A DNA stretch of 28,191 bases, taken from positions 1-28,191 of the IMG/VR virus record IMGVR_UViG_3300003702_000012. The stretch is one strand, 5' to 3'. The notes under the pieces are model-generated. The model worked only from the letters and a program-made list of their open reading frames with translations, was not told the DNA's origin and searched no databases. The number at the start of each line of letters is the position of its first letter. Position 1 is the stretch's first letter. A program made the position numbers and the translations under genes. This DNA comes from a virus. Shown here piece after piece: positions 1 through 7,400 of this stretch.

Positions 1-784
1 CATCATTCACAAATGTTTGAGTATCTGGCGCCGTTGATAGTGATCGGGTAGCAGTACTAGATCCTCCAACAACATTTGCACTCGTTGAAAATGTTCCTTT
101 TATATCTGAAATTTTCAATACATTATCTGTAGAATTCCAAGTCAACACTATTGCTGTAGTACTTGCAGTTGCCGCTGTATTTCCTTGATATACAGTTTCC
201 CCGACCGTATAATTACCAGAACCACTTCCTAATGTTAATTCTAATGCATATGATAAAGTATCTTCAATAGTATCTATATCTGAAATTCCTGTATCAAGTG
301 TTTCATCAGAATACTCAAAGAGTTCACATGTTAAATCATATACAGGAAGATTTCCTATTTGATAAAAAACTGAAAATGCATCTACAAAACGAATTTCAAA
401 TATTTGTTTAGAAAGGGGGAAAAAGACTAAATCACCCTCCGCTGGTCTAGCATAAGTCAAATTATTAAGATCAGAAAACAAAGAAAATTTTCTTTGGGAT
501 ACTGTAAAAGTAAGTTGGTCTCGGATTTCTAATCCAAATCTACCTAAAAACCTACCTTCACCTTCAAACCCATCAGAGTTTTTAATGTACATTTCGATAA
601 CATATGCTTGAGAAAAATCTGAAAGATAGTCTTCACCATATAGGCTGTCTTCCTTAACTAGAGTTCTAGGAAGATAATATACATCATGACCATAAATTTT
701 AATAGTTTCTTCGACTAAATTTTCGATGAGTGTTTGCTCATTTGAATTTTCAAGCCCGTGATTAAAATATTGACTTACTGCCAT
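1..784 (-). CDS. 14: Neck protein gp14 (T4-like), C-terminus cut by window edge
   Basis: The product is the second head-tail neck protein. In T4, gp13 and gp14 form the neck that closes the filled head and receives the tail. The 261 residues read from the ATG at 784 begin MAVSQYFNHG. They carry the family's hallmark stretch around residues 30-60 (YGHDVYYLPRTLVKEDSLYG) and then EMYIKN, FEGEGRFLGRFGLEIRD and, near 155-175, FEYSDETLDTGISDIDTIED. These match gp14 of marine T4-like phages as I recall them. From about residue 191 a threonine-rich double beta-module follows (GETVYQG ... ITG-like half, see repeat entry). The start lies two bases after the gp13 stop and is served by an AGGAT sequence inside the end of gene 13, so the two are probably translationally coupled. 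The reading frame is open to position 1, and the stop lies outside the window. Confidence 0.9.
   Translation of the reverse strand, partial: MAVSQYFNHGLENSNEQTLIENLVEETIKIYGHDVYYLPRTLVKEDSLYGEDYLSDFSQAYVIEMYIKNSDGFEGEGRFLGRFGLEIRDQLTFTVSQRKFSLFSDLNNLTYARPAEGDLVFFPLSKQIFEIRFVDAFSVFYQIGNLPVYDLTCELFEYSDETLDTGISDIDTIEDTLSYALELTLGSGSGNYTVGETVYQGNTAATASTTAIVLTWNSTDNVLKISDIKGTFSTSANVVGGSSTATRSLSTAPDTQTFVND
35..214 (-). repeat. Double beta-module of gp14 (GETVYQG type), shared with gp8 and the gp7-like protein
   Basis: Residues 191-250 of gp14 read as two linked half-motifs. The first contains GETVYQGNTAATAS, followed by a strand ending KISDIKGTF. The second half contains VVGGSSTATRSLS. The same order of half-motifs occurs in gp8 (residues 427-485) and, as a first half only, in the gp7-like protein (about 1067-1100). 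The DNA encoding the first half at 183-202 differs at one base of 20 from 13952-13971 in the gp7-like gene. The function is unknown; I infer a surface-exposed beta domain. Confidence 0.7.
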
Positions 785-786
785 TA

Positions 787-1803
787 TTATCCTGGTCCGA
801 TCATAAAATCTATTGGTAATTCGTAAGTTAACCGCATTTCTTCGTGTAATGCATTAATCTCTTCTTTTGCTTCATCTAATATTCGTGCCCCATTTAATGT
901 GACACCTCCTGGTAATTGTACTCCCTCAAACTTTATTAAATTCATTCCCCATTGGCGTTTAAATAGAGCCGTAGTATAGTGTTTGAGAAACATATCATTA
1001 AATATATCACCATATGTAGTTCCATTAAGAGAACGATATGCCTCCGCTATAACCCAATCATCTGGTTCTACATCAGTTGATATTCCATACCAATCCCAAT
1101 CTATGTATAATCGATCCATGTGTCTATTAAATCTTATTGATTTTTTTCCAACAAACAAATCTTTTAACAATTGAATATGTGACATAGTTGAAGCAAAATT
1201 GGCAATACCAGCCCCACTTTGTAAATATGGCATTTCATTCAAATGAAATTGATATTGAAAACTAAACATATTTGATGTGGTCGATCCGGAATCATTAACA
1301 TCAAATATGCCGGTTACACTTATAACATTTTCAGCAATAGAAATATAATGATTATCCATATCACCGAAAGTAACTGCTGGTGTACCATGTACTGTTACTG
1401 TCGATCCACTTCCACTCCCAGTAACCGTTTCTCCTGCTGTAAATGTTGAGCTTGAATTATTATTTTGTACTCCATTTTGGTCGTTATGACTATGAAATGT
1501 CACTATTGTAGTATTTTGAGAGTAAAATGTGGCGGTTGCATTACTTGTACCACCTGTGATAGTTTCTTCTTTTGTAAAGGTGCCGCTATTAGCAGAAATT
1601 GCAAAGGTGGAACCTGTAATTTTATGTTTTAGATAAATTTTTTCGGTGCCTTCATGGTGATATTCATTCCAATATTCTAACGCTTCATCTATTCTATCAT
1701 CAAGTTGGTCTTCATCTACGTTAATTTCTACTACTGGATGTCCAAGGGCCCTTTTACAGTAATCTCTCAGTTCTACTCTACTGGCAGGTTTTGTGGCGCT
1801 CAT
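787..1803 (-). CDS. 13: Neck protein gp13 (T4-like)
   Basis: This is the head-tail connector/neck protein that acts with gp14 after DNA packaging. The 338 residues show the family core. An N-terminal region (residues 18-50) contains ALGHPVVEINVDEDQ, DDRIDEALEYW and the YHHEG that follows. A central part contains YISIAENVISVTGIFDV (153-169), RFNRHMDRLYIDWDW (224-238) and MFLKHYTTALFKRQWG (271-286). The C-terminal part reads LIKFEGVQLPGGVTLNGARI (289-308). Between the N-terminal region and YISIAENV lies an insert of about 85 residues (63-148) made of two GETITG/GETVTG modules, which I do not recall in most relatives. The ATG at 1803 has AGGAG eight bases upstream (1812-1816). A late-type AATAAATA lies further upstream. 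The gene is followed two bases later by gene 14. Confidence 0.93.
   Translation of the reverse strand: MSATKPASRVELRDYCKRALGHPVVEINVDEDQLDDRIDEALEYWNEYHHEGTEKIYLKHKITGSTFAISANSGTFTKEETITGGTSNATATFYSQNTTIVTFHSHNDQNGVQNNNSSSTFTAGETVTGSGSGSTVTVHGTPAVTFGDMDNHYISIAENVISVTGIFDVNDSGSTTSNMFSFQYQFHLNEMPYLQSGAGIANFASTMSHIQLLKDLFVGKKSIRFNRHMDRLYIDWDWYGISTDVEPDDWVIAEAYRSLNGTTYGDIFNDMFLKHYTTALFKRQWGMNLIKFEGVQLPGGVTLNGARILDEAKEEINALHEEMRLTYELPIDFMIGPG
1360..1617 (-). repeat. Two GETITG/GETVTG modules inserted in gp13
   Basis: Residues 63-148 of gp13 hold two copies of a beta-module with the pattern F-x-x-(G/E)-E-T-(I/V)-T-G-x-(T/G)-S-x-(A/S)-T. The first copy reads FTKEETITGGTSNATATF (76-93) and the second FTAGETVTGSGSGSTVTV (121-138). 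Conserved gp13 sequence flanks both sides, so the modules look like an insertion in a surface loop. The second copy includes 19 bases (1418-1436) identical to 21902-21920 in the 1009-aa protein gene. Confidence 0.7.
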
Positions 1804-1854
1804 TTAAAATGCTCCTATTGGTAGGGGTCTGGTCTATGTTCTTATTATATTTAG

Positions 1855-1862
1855 TATTTATT
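1855..1862 (-). promoter_or_regulatory. Probable late promoter of genes 13-14 (AATAAATA)
   Basis: The minus strand reads AATAAATA, one base off the T4 late consensus TATAAATA. It fits the NATAAATA form described for cyanophage late genes. With T4 spacing, transcription would start near 1849, giving a leader of about 46 bases before the gp13 ATG. It faces away from the plus-strand promoter at 1903-1910. Confidence 0.55.
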
Positions 1863-1902
1863 AAACTGCTAGGAAGTATATAAGATGATAAGAGAAGATT
1901 AT

Positions 1903-1910
1903 TATAAATA
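1903..1910 (+). promoter_or_regulatory. T4-type late promoter of the plus-strand gene (TATAAATA)
   Basis: This is a perfect match to the T4 late promoter TATAAATA, recognised in T4 by RNA polymerase carrying the gp55 sigma factor with gp33 and the sliding clamp. It sits in the short divergent region between gp13 and the plus-strand gene. T4 spacing puts the transcription start near 1916, about 33 bases before the GTG start. The octamer lies within a small palindrome, TATTATAAATAATA. Confidence 0.75.
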
Positions 1911-1937
1911 ATAGGAAGGATTTGAAAACACTAAATT

Positions 1938-1943
1938 GGAGGG
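1938..1943 (+). promoter_or_regulatory. Ribosome binding site that fixes the GTG start at 1949
   Basis: GGAGGG is followed by five bases (CTCCG) and GTG. The in-frame TTG at 1922 is only about six bases downstream of the predicted transcription start and has a purine run abutting it rather than a spaced site. The GTG is therefore the better start. Confidence 0.75.
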
Positions 1944-1948
1944 CTCCG

Positions 1949-2308
1949 GTGGCTTTATCTATTAAAAAACAGACAATTAACTATATTTTAGATCAAGGAT
2001 GTAATTTTGAAAAAACTGTTACTGCAAAAAATGCTAATAATGCAAATGTAACAATAAGTTCTGGTAGTTGTGCTGCTAAAATGAGAACTTCACACTATAC
2101 ATCAAATTCAAATAATATTTTTACATTTACAACAAGTGTTACTGGATCTAATGTAACCATAACCGCAAATGCGACTCAAACGGCAAATACCACTATTGTT
2201 CGACCAGGGCGTTACATATTTGGAGTAGAATATACTCAATCTGATGATGTAACAAAGGAGAGAATTTGTGAAGGTGTAATTACCGTTTCTCCTGAATCGA
2301 CCAAATAA
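1949..2308 (+). CDS. Small Ig-like-type virion protein on the opposite strand
   Basis: I predict a 119-residue protein from the GTG at 1949, starting MALSIKKQTINYILDQGCNF. A longer TTG-started version from 1922 is possible but unlikely (see ribosome binding site). It is rich in Thr, Asn and beta-formers. A central segment SCAAKMRTSHYTS is followed by strands and then the C-terminal pattern RPGRYIFGVEY ... ICEGVITVSPE. This layout resembles small structural proteins of tailed phages that begin with a 'fixed-energy loading' strand and end with a G-x-Y-x-(F/Y)-x-(L/V)-x and EG-x-(I/V)-x-V-x-P pair. That suggests a single Ig-like beta-sandwich, but I cannot name a family with certainty. It is the only plus-strand gene here. 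It has its own late promoter and ends three bases from the stop of the convergent fibre gene, with no terminator visible. The late promoter and location point to a virion component such as a fibre adaptor or decoration protein; this is inference. Confidence 0.75.
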   Translation: MALSIKKQTINYILDQGCNFEKTVTAKNANNANVTISSGSCAAKMRTSHYTSNSNNIFTFTTSVTGSNVTITANATQTANTTIVRPGRYIFGVEYTQSDDVTKERICEGVITVSPESTK

Positions 2309-2311
2309 TAA

Positions 2312-4240
2312 TTAATTTATTTTCTTCTTTAATTCAAGTATTTCTTTTTGTTGTTCTTTTATAGCTTCAATAAGAAGAGCAGAAATTTTAGAATATGAAA
2401 TTGCTATTGGCTCACCATTTTGATTTGTACTTACTAGTTCGGGACATACATCATATGTATCTTCAGCGATAAGACCTAAAACATCTGTTTGATTCTCTGC
2501 ACCTTTTCTTATTTTTTCAATAAAATCAAATTTTACCCCCTTTAATGCCAATACAGATTGTAAAGGATTATCTATATTTCGTATATTTTCTTTAATACCT
2601 CTATATGAAGATTCTGTAATTGTTCCCGTTACTGTAAGTGTATCTGATGGAGTAGCCGTACCAATACCAACATTACCTCCAGAAGTAATTAATGCATAAT
2701 TAGTATCTGCACTTCCTACTGTAATATCCATTCCGATTGTTTTACTTGTTCCGTCTGTCGTTCCCACAACATCTATATCCATACCTGTTGAGGTAAGAGT
2801 ACCAGCTCCGTTACCATTTACTTCTAGATCAATTCCAATATTAGAAATAGTTGCAGTTCCTGATGAAGCATCTTGATCAAAATCTATATATAATCCCTTA
2901 ACTGTATTAGCGCTAACATCAGAAAAATTCTTATCTAATGTTATTCCTGTAGTACCACCATCTGATTGTACATATAATGCTTGGGCAGCCACGGCATCTG
3001 CATGATTTTGAATAATCTGAACACCCTTCCTTGCAGTAGTCGAATTAGAAGTATCATCCAAATAAAGCATTGATCCTGATGTTAAAGCAGATGCTGTAAC
3101 ATTAACGACCTTTTCAGTTGTTTGAGCGGCGGCTATATCCAGAGCTATTTTATCAGCATCATTTGAATCAATATAAATCCCAGCTGTAGCATCTGAAGAT
3201 CCTACATTAACGTGTAATTTACCAGAAAAAGCACCGGTTGCCCCTGCTCCCGGAACCATAACAGAACCTCCAGAAGCGTCATCAATATGTAATCCAACTG
3301 CCGCTCCGGCGCCAAGAGTCATACAATCATTTGCGTGATTATAACTAATATAGCCAATATCTGCGTCAGCAGAATCACCAAATGCCAAAGTACATTTAGA
3401 AGTAGTATTTGCGAGAAGAGTAGCTCCAGCAGTATTACCCTCTAACATCAATAAACTATCTGTTATAAGTGCTCCGTTAGCTGTTGCTGTTGTACCTCCT
3501 GCCGCGTGGTCATTTCTAATATGAAGATGGGATTTTGAAGAAGTTGCTGTTCTTGTTGAGCCTGTAACTTCAGGAAAATTCCCTATAGCAACATTAGCGT
3601 TTGTAACATCTTTACCAAACACAGCTCCACTATTTGTCGTAAGAGTTGAAGTTGTATTCATTGTTACATTACAATTATCAATAGTACCACTATTAATATC
3701 TAAAGAAGTCATAGAGGCACCACCAGAAACGGTTCCTGAACTAATGTCCAATGTACCACCATCTAGGGTAAGTGTATCGGATCCTCCGATTGTAATAGTA
3801 GTATCATTAACTGTTCCATTATCAATATTTACAGTAGTAATATTACCTAAATCACTTACTGTGGCACCAGCAAAATTAACTGTTCCACTAACTGTTAATG
3901 TTTTTCCAGAACCAACTGTAATATCAGAAGTGGCTATGGTAGCGCCATCAATAGTACCACCATCAAGATTTATTGTAGTTACCGTACCTAAATCGGCAAC
4001 TGTTGCACCAGAAAATGTTACATTACCAGTTGTAACTAATTTAGTGGCAGAAATATTAGCCGAGATAGAATTTGCTGTTATTGCATTGGTTGAAAAACTT
4101 CTATTTGTATCTCGTAGTATCAATTTATCCGCAGTATTATTTTCTGTCGAACCATTTAATGTGGCAAGTGCCTCATTTGTTCTAGTTCTCCAAATCTCAA
4201 AAGTATTTGTTAATTCAACATTTGCGAGTGAAATAGCCAT
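2312..4240 (-). CDS. Tail-fibre protein with C-terminal S74 intramolecular chaperone
   Basis: The protein is 642 residues long. It begins with a helical leader (LTNTFEIWRTRTNEALATLN, 10-29) like the attachment ends of marine phage fibres. A Gly/Thr-rich beta shaft follows, with a 47-residue repeat at 74-149 and many further short strands. At 522-541 is the fibre motif GNVGIGTATPSDTLTVTGTI. The last 98 residues are an S74 chaperone domain with SYRGIKENI, LGLIAEDTYDVCPELV and a final coiled helix. Ser545 and Lys550 have the Ser-x4-Lys spacing of the catalytic dyad known from endosialidase tailspikes. Self-cleavage before Ser545 would release the chaperone once the trimer has folded. The gene takes the place where T4 has gene 12 and wac. 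It starts one base after the stop of the 82-aa gene, with AAAAGGGAT as a moderate ribosome site. The receptor-binding role is inferred from family and position. Confidence 0.85.
   Translation of the reverse strand: MAISLANVELTNTFEIWRTRTNEALATLNGSTENNTADKLILRDTNRSFSTNAITANSISANISATKLVTTGNVTFSGATVADLGTVTTINLDGGTIDGATIATSDITVGSGKTLTVSGTVNFAGATVSDLGNITTVNIDNGTVNDTTITIGGSDTLTLDGGTLDISSGTVSGGASMTSLDINSGTIDNCNVTMNTTSTLTTNSGAVFGKDVTNANVAIGNFPEVTGSTRTATSSKSHLHIRNDHAAGGTTATANGALITDSLLMLEGNTAGATLLANTTSKCTLAFGDSADADIGYISYNHANDCMTLGAGAAVGLHIDDASGGSVMVPGAGATGAFSGKLHVNVGSSDATAGIYIDSNDADKIALDIAAAQTTEKVVNVTASALTSGSMLYLDDTSNSTTARKGVQIIQNHADAVAAQALYVQSDGGTTGITLDKNFSDVSANTVKGLYIDFDQDASSGTATISNIGIDLEVNGNGAGTLTSTGMDIDVVGTTDGTSKTIGMDITVGSADTNYALITSGGNVGIGTATPSDTLTVTGTITESSYRGIKENIRNIDNPLQSVLALKGVKFDFIEKIRKGAENQTDVLGLIAEDTYDVCPELVSTNQNGEPIAISYSKISALLIEAIKEQQKEILELKKKIN
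3794..4021 (-). repeat. 47-residue tandem repeat in the fibre shaft
   Basis: Residues 74-102 (start VTFSGATVADLGTVTTINLD) and 121-149 (start VNFAGATVSDLGNITTVNID) are two copies of the same unit, offset by 47 residues (141 bases). The copies are diverged at the DNA level. A third, weaker echo may follow around 176-190 (MTSLDINSGTIDNC). This is most simply a repeated beta-helical or beta-prism turn of a trimeric fibre shaft. Confidence 0.7.
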
Positions 4241-4241
4241 T

Positions 4242-4490
4242 TTAGTGATCCCTTTTCTCGGTTAACCCCAACAATAAATTTTTTATTTCTGTACAGTCTT
4301 CTTTTAACGTACTTAAATTTTTTATTTGCTCTTTCATGATATTTATATCCTCAGAAAAAGCCTTTAATTCGTTTGTTGTTTTAATCTGTTTAAGATTTTT
4401 TTCTAACGCTTCACGGTCTGTAGCCAATAAGGCATTTGAATAATTGTCCCGAACATAACGTGAATCATTTGTTTTTATTAATTGTGACAT
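4242..4490 (-). CDS. 82-residue coiled-coil protein preceding the fibre gene
   Basis: The product has 82 residues, starting MSQLIKTNDSRYVRDNYSNA. The remainder is almost entirely charged and leucine-rich, with heptad-like spacing from about residue 28 to the end (EALEKNLKQIK, INIMKEQIKNL, EIKNLLLGL). It has no signal peptide, membrane segment or cysteine pair of note. The gene begins seven bases after the stop of the 2202-aa gene and ends one base before the fibre start, so it is part of the same operon and co-translated with the fibre. Its position between a baseplate-periphery protein and a fibre suggests a connector or trimeric foldon-like assembly factor. That is inference; I do not recognise a named family. 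Confidence 0.75.
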   Translation of the reverse strand: MSQLIKTNDSRYVRDNYSNALLATDREALEKNLKQIKTTNELKAFSEDINIMKEQIKNLSTLKEDCTEIKNLLLGLTEKRDH

Positions 4491-4497
4491 ATCTTAA

Positions 4498-7400
4498 TTA
4501 CGATGTTGTTGCTACAGCGATAGCTCTTAAATCTCTTACGCGAGGAACATTAATAGAATTCTTTTGTGAACTACGATTCATTGTTAAAACAATTTTAACA
4601 GCAAATGTAGAAAAGTCTTCAAAACTTGTCCCCGCCGTATTTAAATATTCGATCTTACCATCAGATGAAACAAATTTAAATTGTTTATAATCTTCTTTAT
4701 CAGCAGAATAAACATCTGCCGCAGTATCTTGAGTCATTTTAACCCAACTTCTATCTTCAAAATTTTCTGAGTCTTCTTTATTAGAAACTTTATAATATAC
4801 ATGAACATCAGTATTGTATGGTTTATAGGCAGAAATATAAGCAACTAAATCTTTTGCATCAAATCCTTCTTGAAGTGCAACTCTTCTTGAAATATATCGC
4901 GCTTTATTATTTCCTCCTGAGGCGCCTGTTTCACCAACAATTTCTACTGTTGCTCCAGAACCGGCAGAACCACCTCCTTCTCCAACTACTGTGACAGTTG
5001 GAGTTTTTGTATAACCAGATCCGGCACCAACAACAGCCATTTGGTTAAATGCATTAACACTACCAGTTAAATGAACATTAGCTCCTATAGTTGCCGTGGT
5101 ACCACCAGATATATCAGGAGAAGAAACAGTAAATACGGAAGTATTTCCACTTATAGCATCTCCTGTTGCAAATTGTGTAGTATTTCCCCCTACTCGACTA
5201 TCATGATATCCAGTACCTGGGTTAGTAATTCTTATATCTGAATTTGCTAATGAACCATTATTGATAAGATATTCAACATTAACAACTCCCATTTTATGTA
5301 CATCAAGTATGGGAGATACATAAGTGTTAGAAGTAGTCATTATTGTATTGACTGTAAACGAATTTTTATAATGTGTATTAGTAGTATTTGTAATATATTG
5401 TATTGCTTGTTGCTGTTCTAAGAATATATTTTTATTAGTAATAGTATCTTTATAATCAGCAGTAGCTTCTGCATATGCTGTGCCATTTGCTGCAGAATCA
5501 TAACTATATGTAAATGATGTATTTGCAAAATTTAATTCTGCAGTCATGATTTTCATCACATCAATTTTAGTATTAGATGTGGCACCCATTGCACTATTTA
5601 CAGAATTTTTAAATCTGGCATAACTTACATTAGCAGTTGTTCCATAAGTAAAATCAGCGCGGTCGAGCCTGAACATTAAACCTTCGGCTGGTTCGGGTTC
5701 CCATTCTGTTGCATTATGTTGTTTAAAAAACGAACCAACAACCTTTGGTTTTGTAATTTTTCTATCAGTTCCTGTATGTTTAGCCCCTATATCATATGCA
5801 TACAATTTATATGCTGGATCGTTTGACTGTACTACAAATGCATATTCCCCTGGTAATAGATATACAGGAGATGAAAATTCAAATACTGTTTTAGAACCTT
5901 TATCTATTCTCGACATATTTCCTGTCATTGAATTTCCACGCAAATCGGGAGCAAATTCTCCGACAGTCTCACCCGCGACAGTATTATTTGCTGTTACTGC
6001 CGTAGTTACTGGGACTGGTGTTGAAATATTTGCCGTTATTCCTCCCGTCCATTTTGTTACTTCTGAAAATGGAATAATAACAGACGAACTTGGTTTACCA
6101 TTATATACGGGCCTTAATGATACAGTTACAGGTGTTTTTGAACCAGAAGTTGTTGACGCCTTAGAATAAAAATATAAATGTAATCGTGTAGCAAATACAC
6201 CAAAGGGATAGTTATCTTTATCAACAAAAAATGTTTGCGCCATAGGGTATACAAAATTTGTTGATGTAGATTGTCTAGCCTCTGTGGCAGACTTTGCAAT
6301 TGTTAATTCTGTTGGGTCTTGTCTCCTCGTTATGGGAGGTCTAGTAGAAACTATTCCATCAATTCTTGTTTGTGTAGCACCGCTTGCATGAAAATGTGAC
6401 TCGGCGACTGATGTTGTAGTAGATAGGATATTATCTACATCATCAGTTAATCTTAATAATCTCGGACCCGTAAGAAATTTATTAGAAGGTATACTAATAA
6501 CTCCAGCAACAACTCCTTCAGCACTTACTTGAAGTTCGGTATTTGCATATTGGTATGAGGTAGGAGTAGAAGATATTGTTCCATTAGCGCCCGATTTATC
6601 TCCTTGAACAATAGAAGATAAAGAAAATGCTAAAGCAGTACTTTCTTCAATATACATTATAGTACAACCGTTAGCTGCAGTTCTATCATTCATGAATAAA
6701 ACGTTTGCTGTATTACTAGCATTAGTTCCCGTACCTTGTATAGTAATTTGTTCATGATGACCACTAGTTGTTCTAAATACATTGTCTTGATTAACTTCAG
6801 AAAGAGTAGCCGATGTTGCTTGTTTAACATTAGCCGTTATATTTACACCATCGAAAAATGCATAAACATTTTTATTAGGTTTTAGTCCTTTAGCAATAAA
6901 GCGAAGTGTTTGTGTGCGAATATATGGGACTACACTAACATCAACTAATTTATTTCCAACCAATTTAATAATTTTTTCAGGCAATTCTCCGGATCTTAAT
7001 GCAATTCCTGTTTTTTTCAACGAAACTTCAGTTGTTTCTCGCTTACTTTTAACTTTTTTACCTAAATCTCTAGACCCCTTTTTAATTTCTTCCGAAGATT
7101 CTGGTAGTCTTCCTGACCAAATCCGTTCCCATGAATTCCACATTGTACCATGACCATTAGAAGTAATAATGTTAAGAAAGCCATCATTTTGACCTTCTAA
7201 ATTTACTACTACAGAAGCCCGATTAGAAGAATCATACCAAATATCGCCAGGTGGGTCGAGTTCTAAAGAACCAATATAACTTTGTTTTGCGAATGGATTC
7301 ACAGAAAGGTATTTTTGAAAATTTTTGCTTTCTGTATTACCCGTTAATGGTATATCAATAAATGAAGTATGATCATACGGCAATGTAACCAAACCACCAC

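Noticed and set aside
1922-1948. TTG start for the plus-strand gene
   Set aside because: It is about six bases from the predicted late transcription start and has no spaced ribosome site; the GTG at 1949 has a good GGAGGG.
3744-4265. 173-residue plus-strand reading frame opposite the fibre gene
   Set aside because: It is antisense to a clearly coding gene. Its Val/Ser/Pro-rich composition comes from reading the complement of Thr/Asn/Gly-rich codons, and it has no ribosome site.
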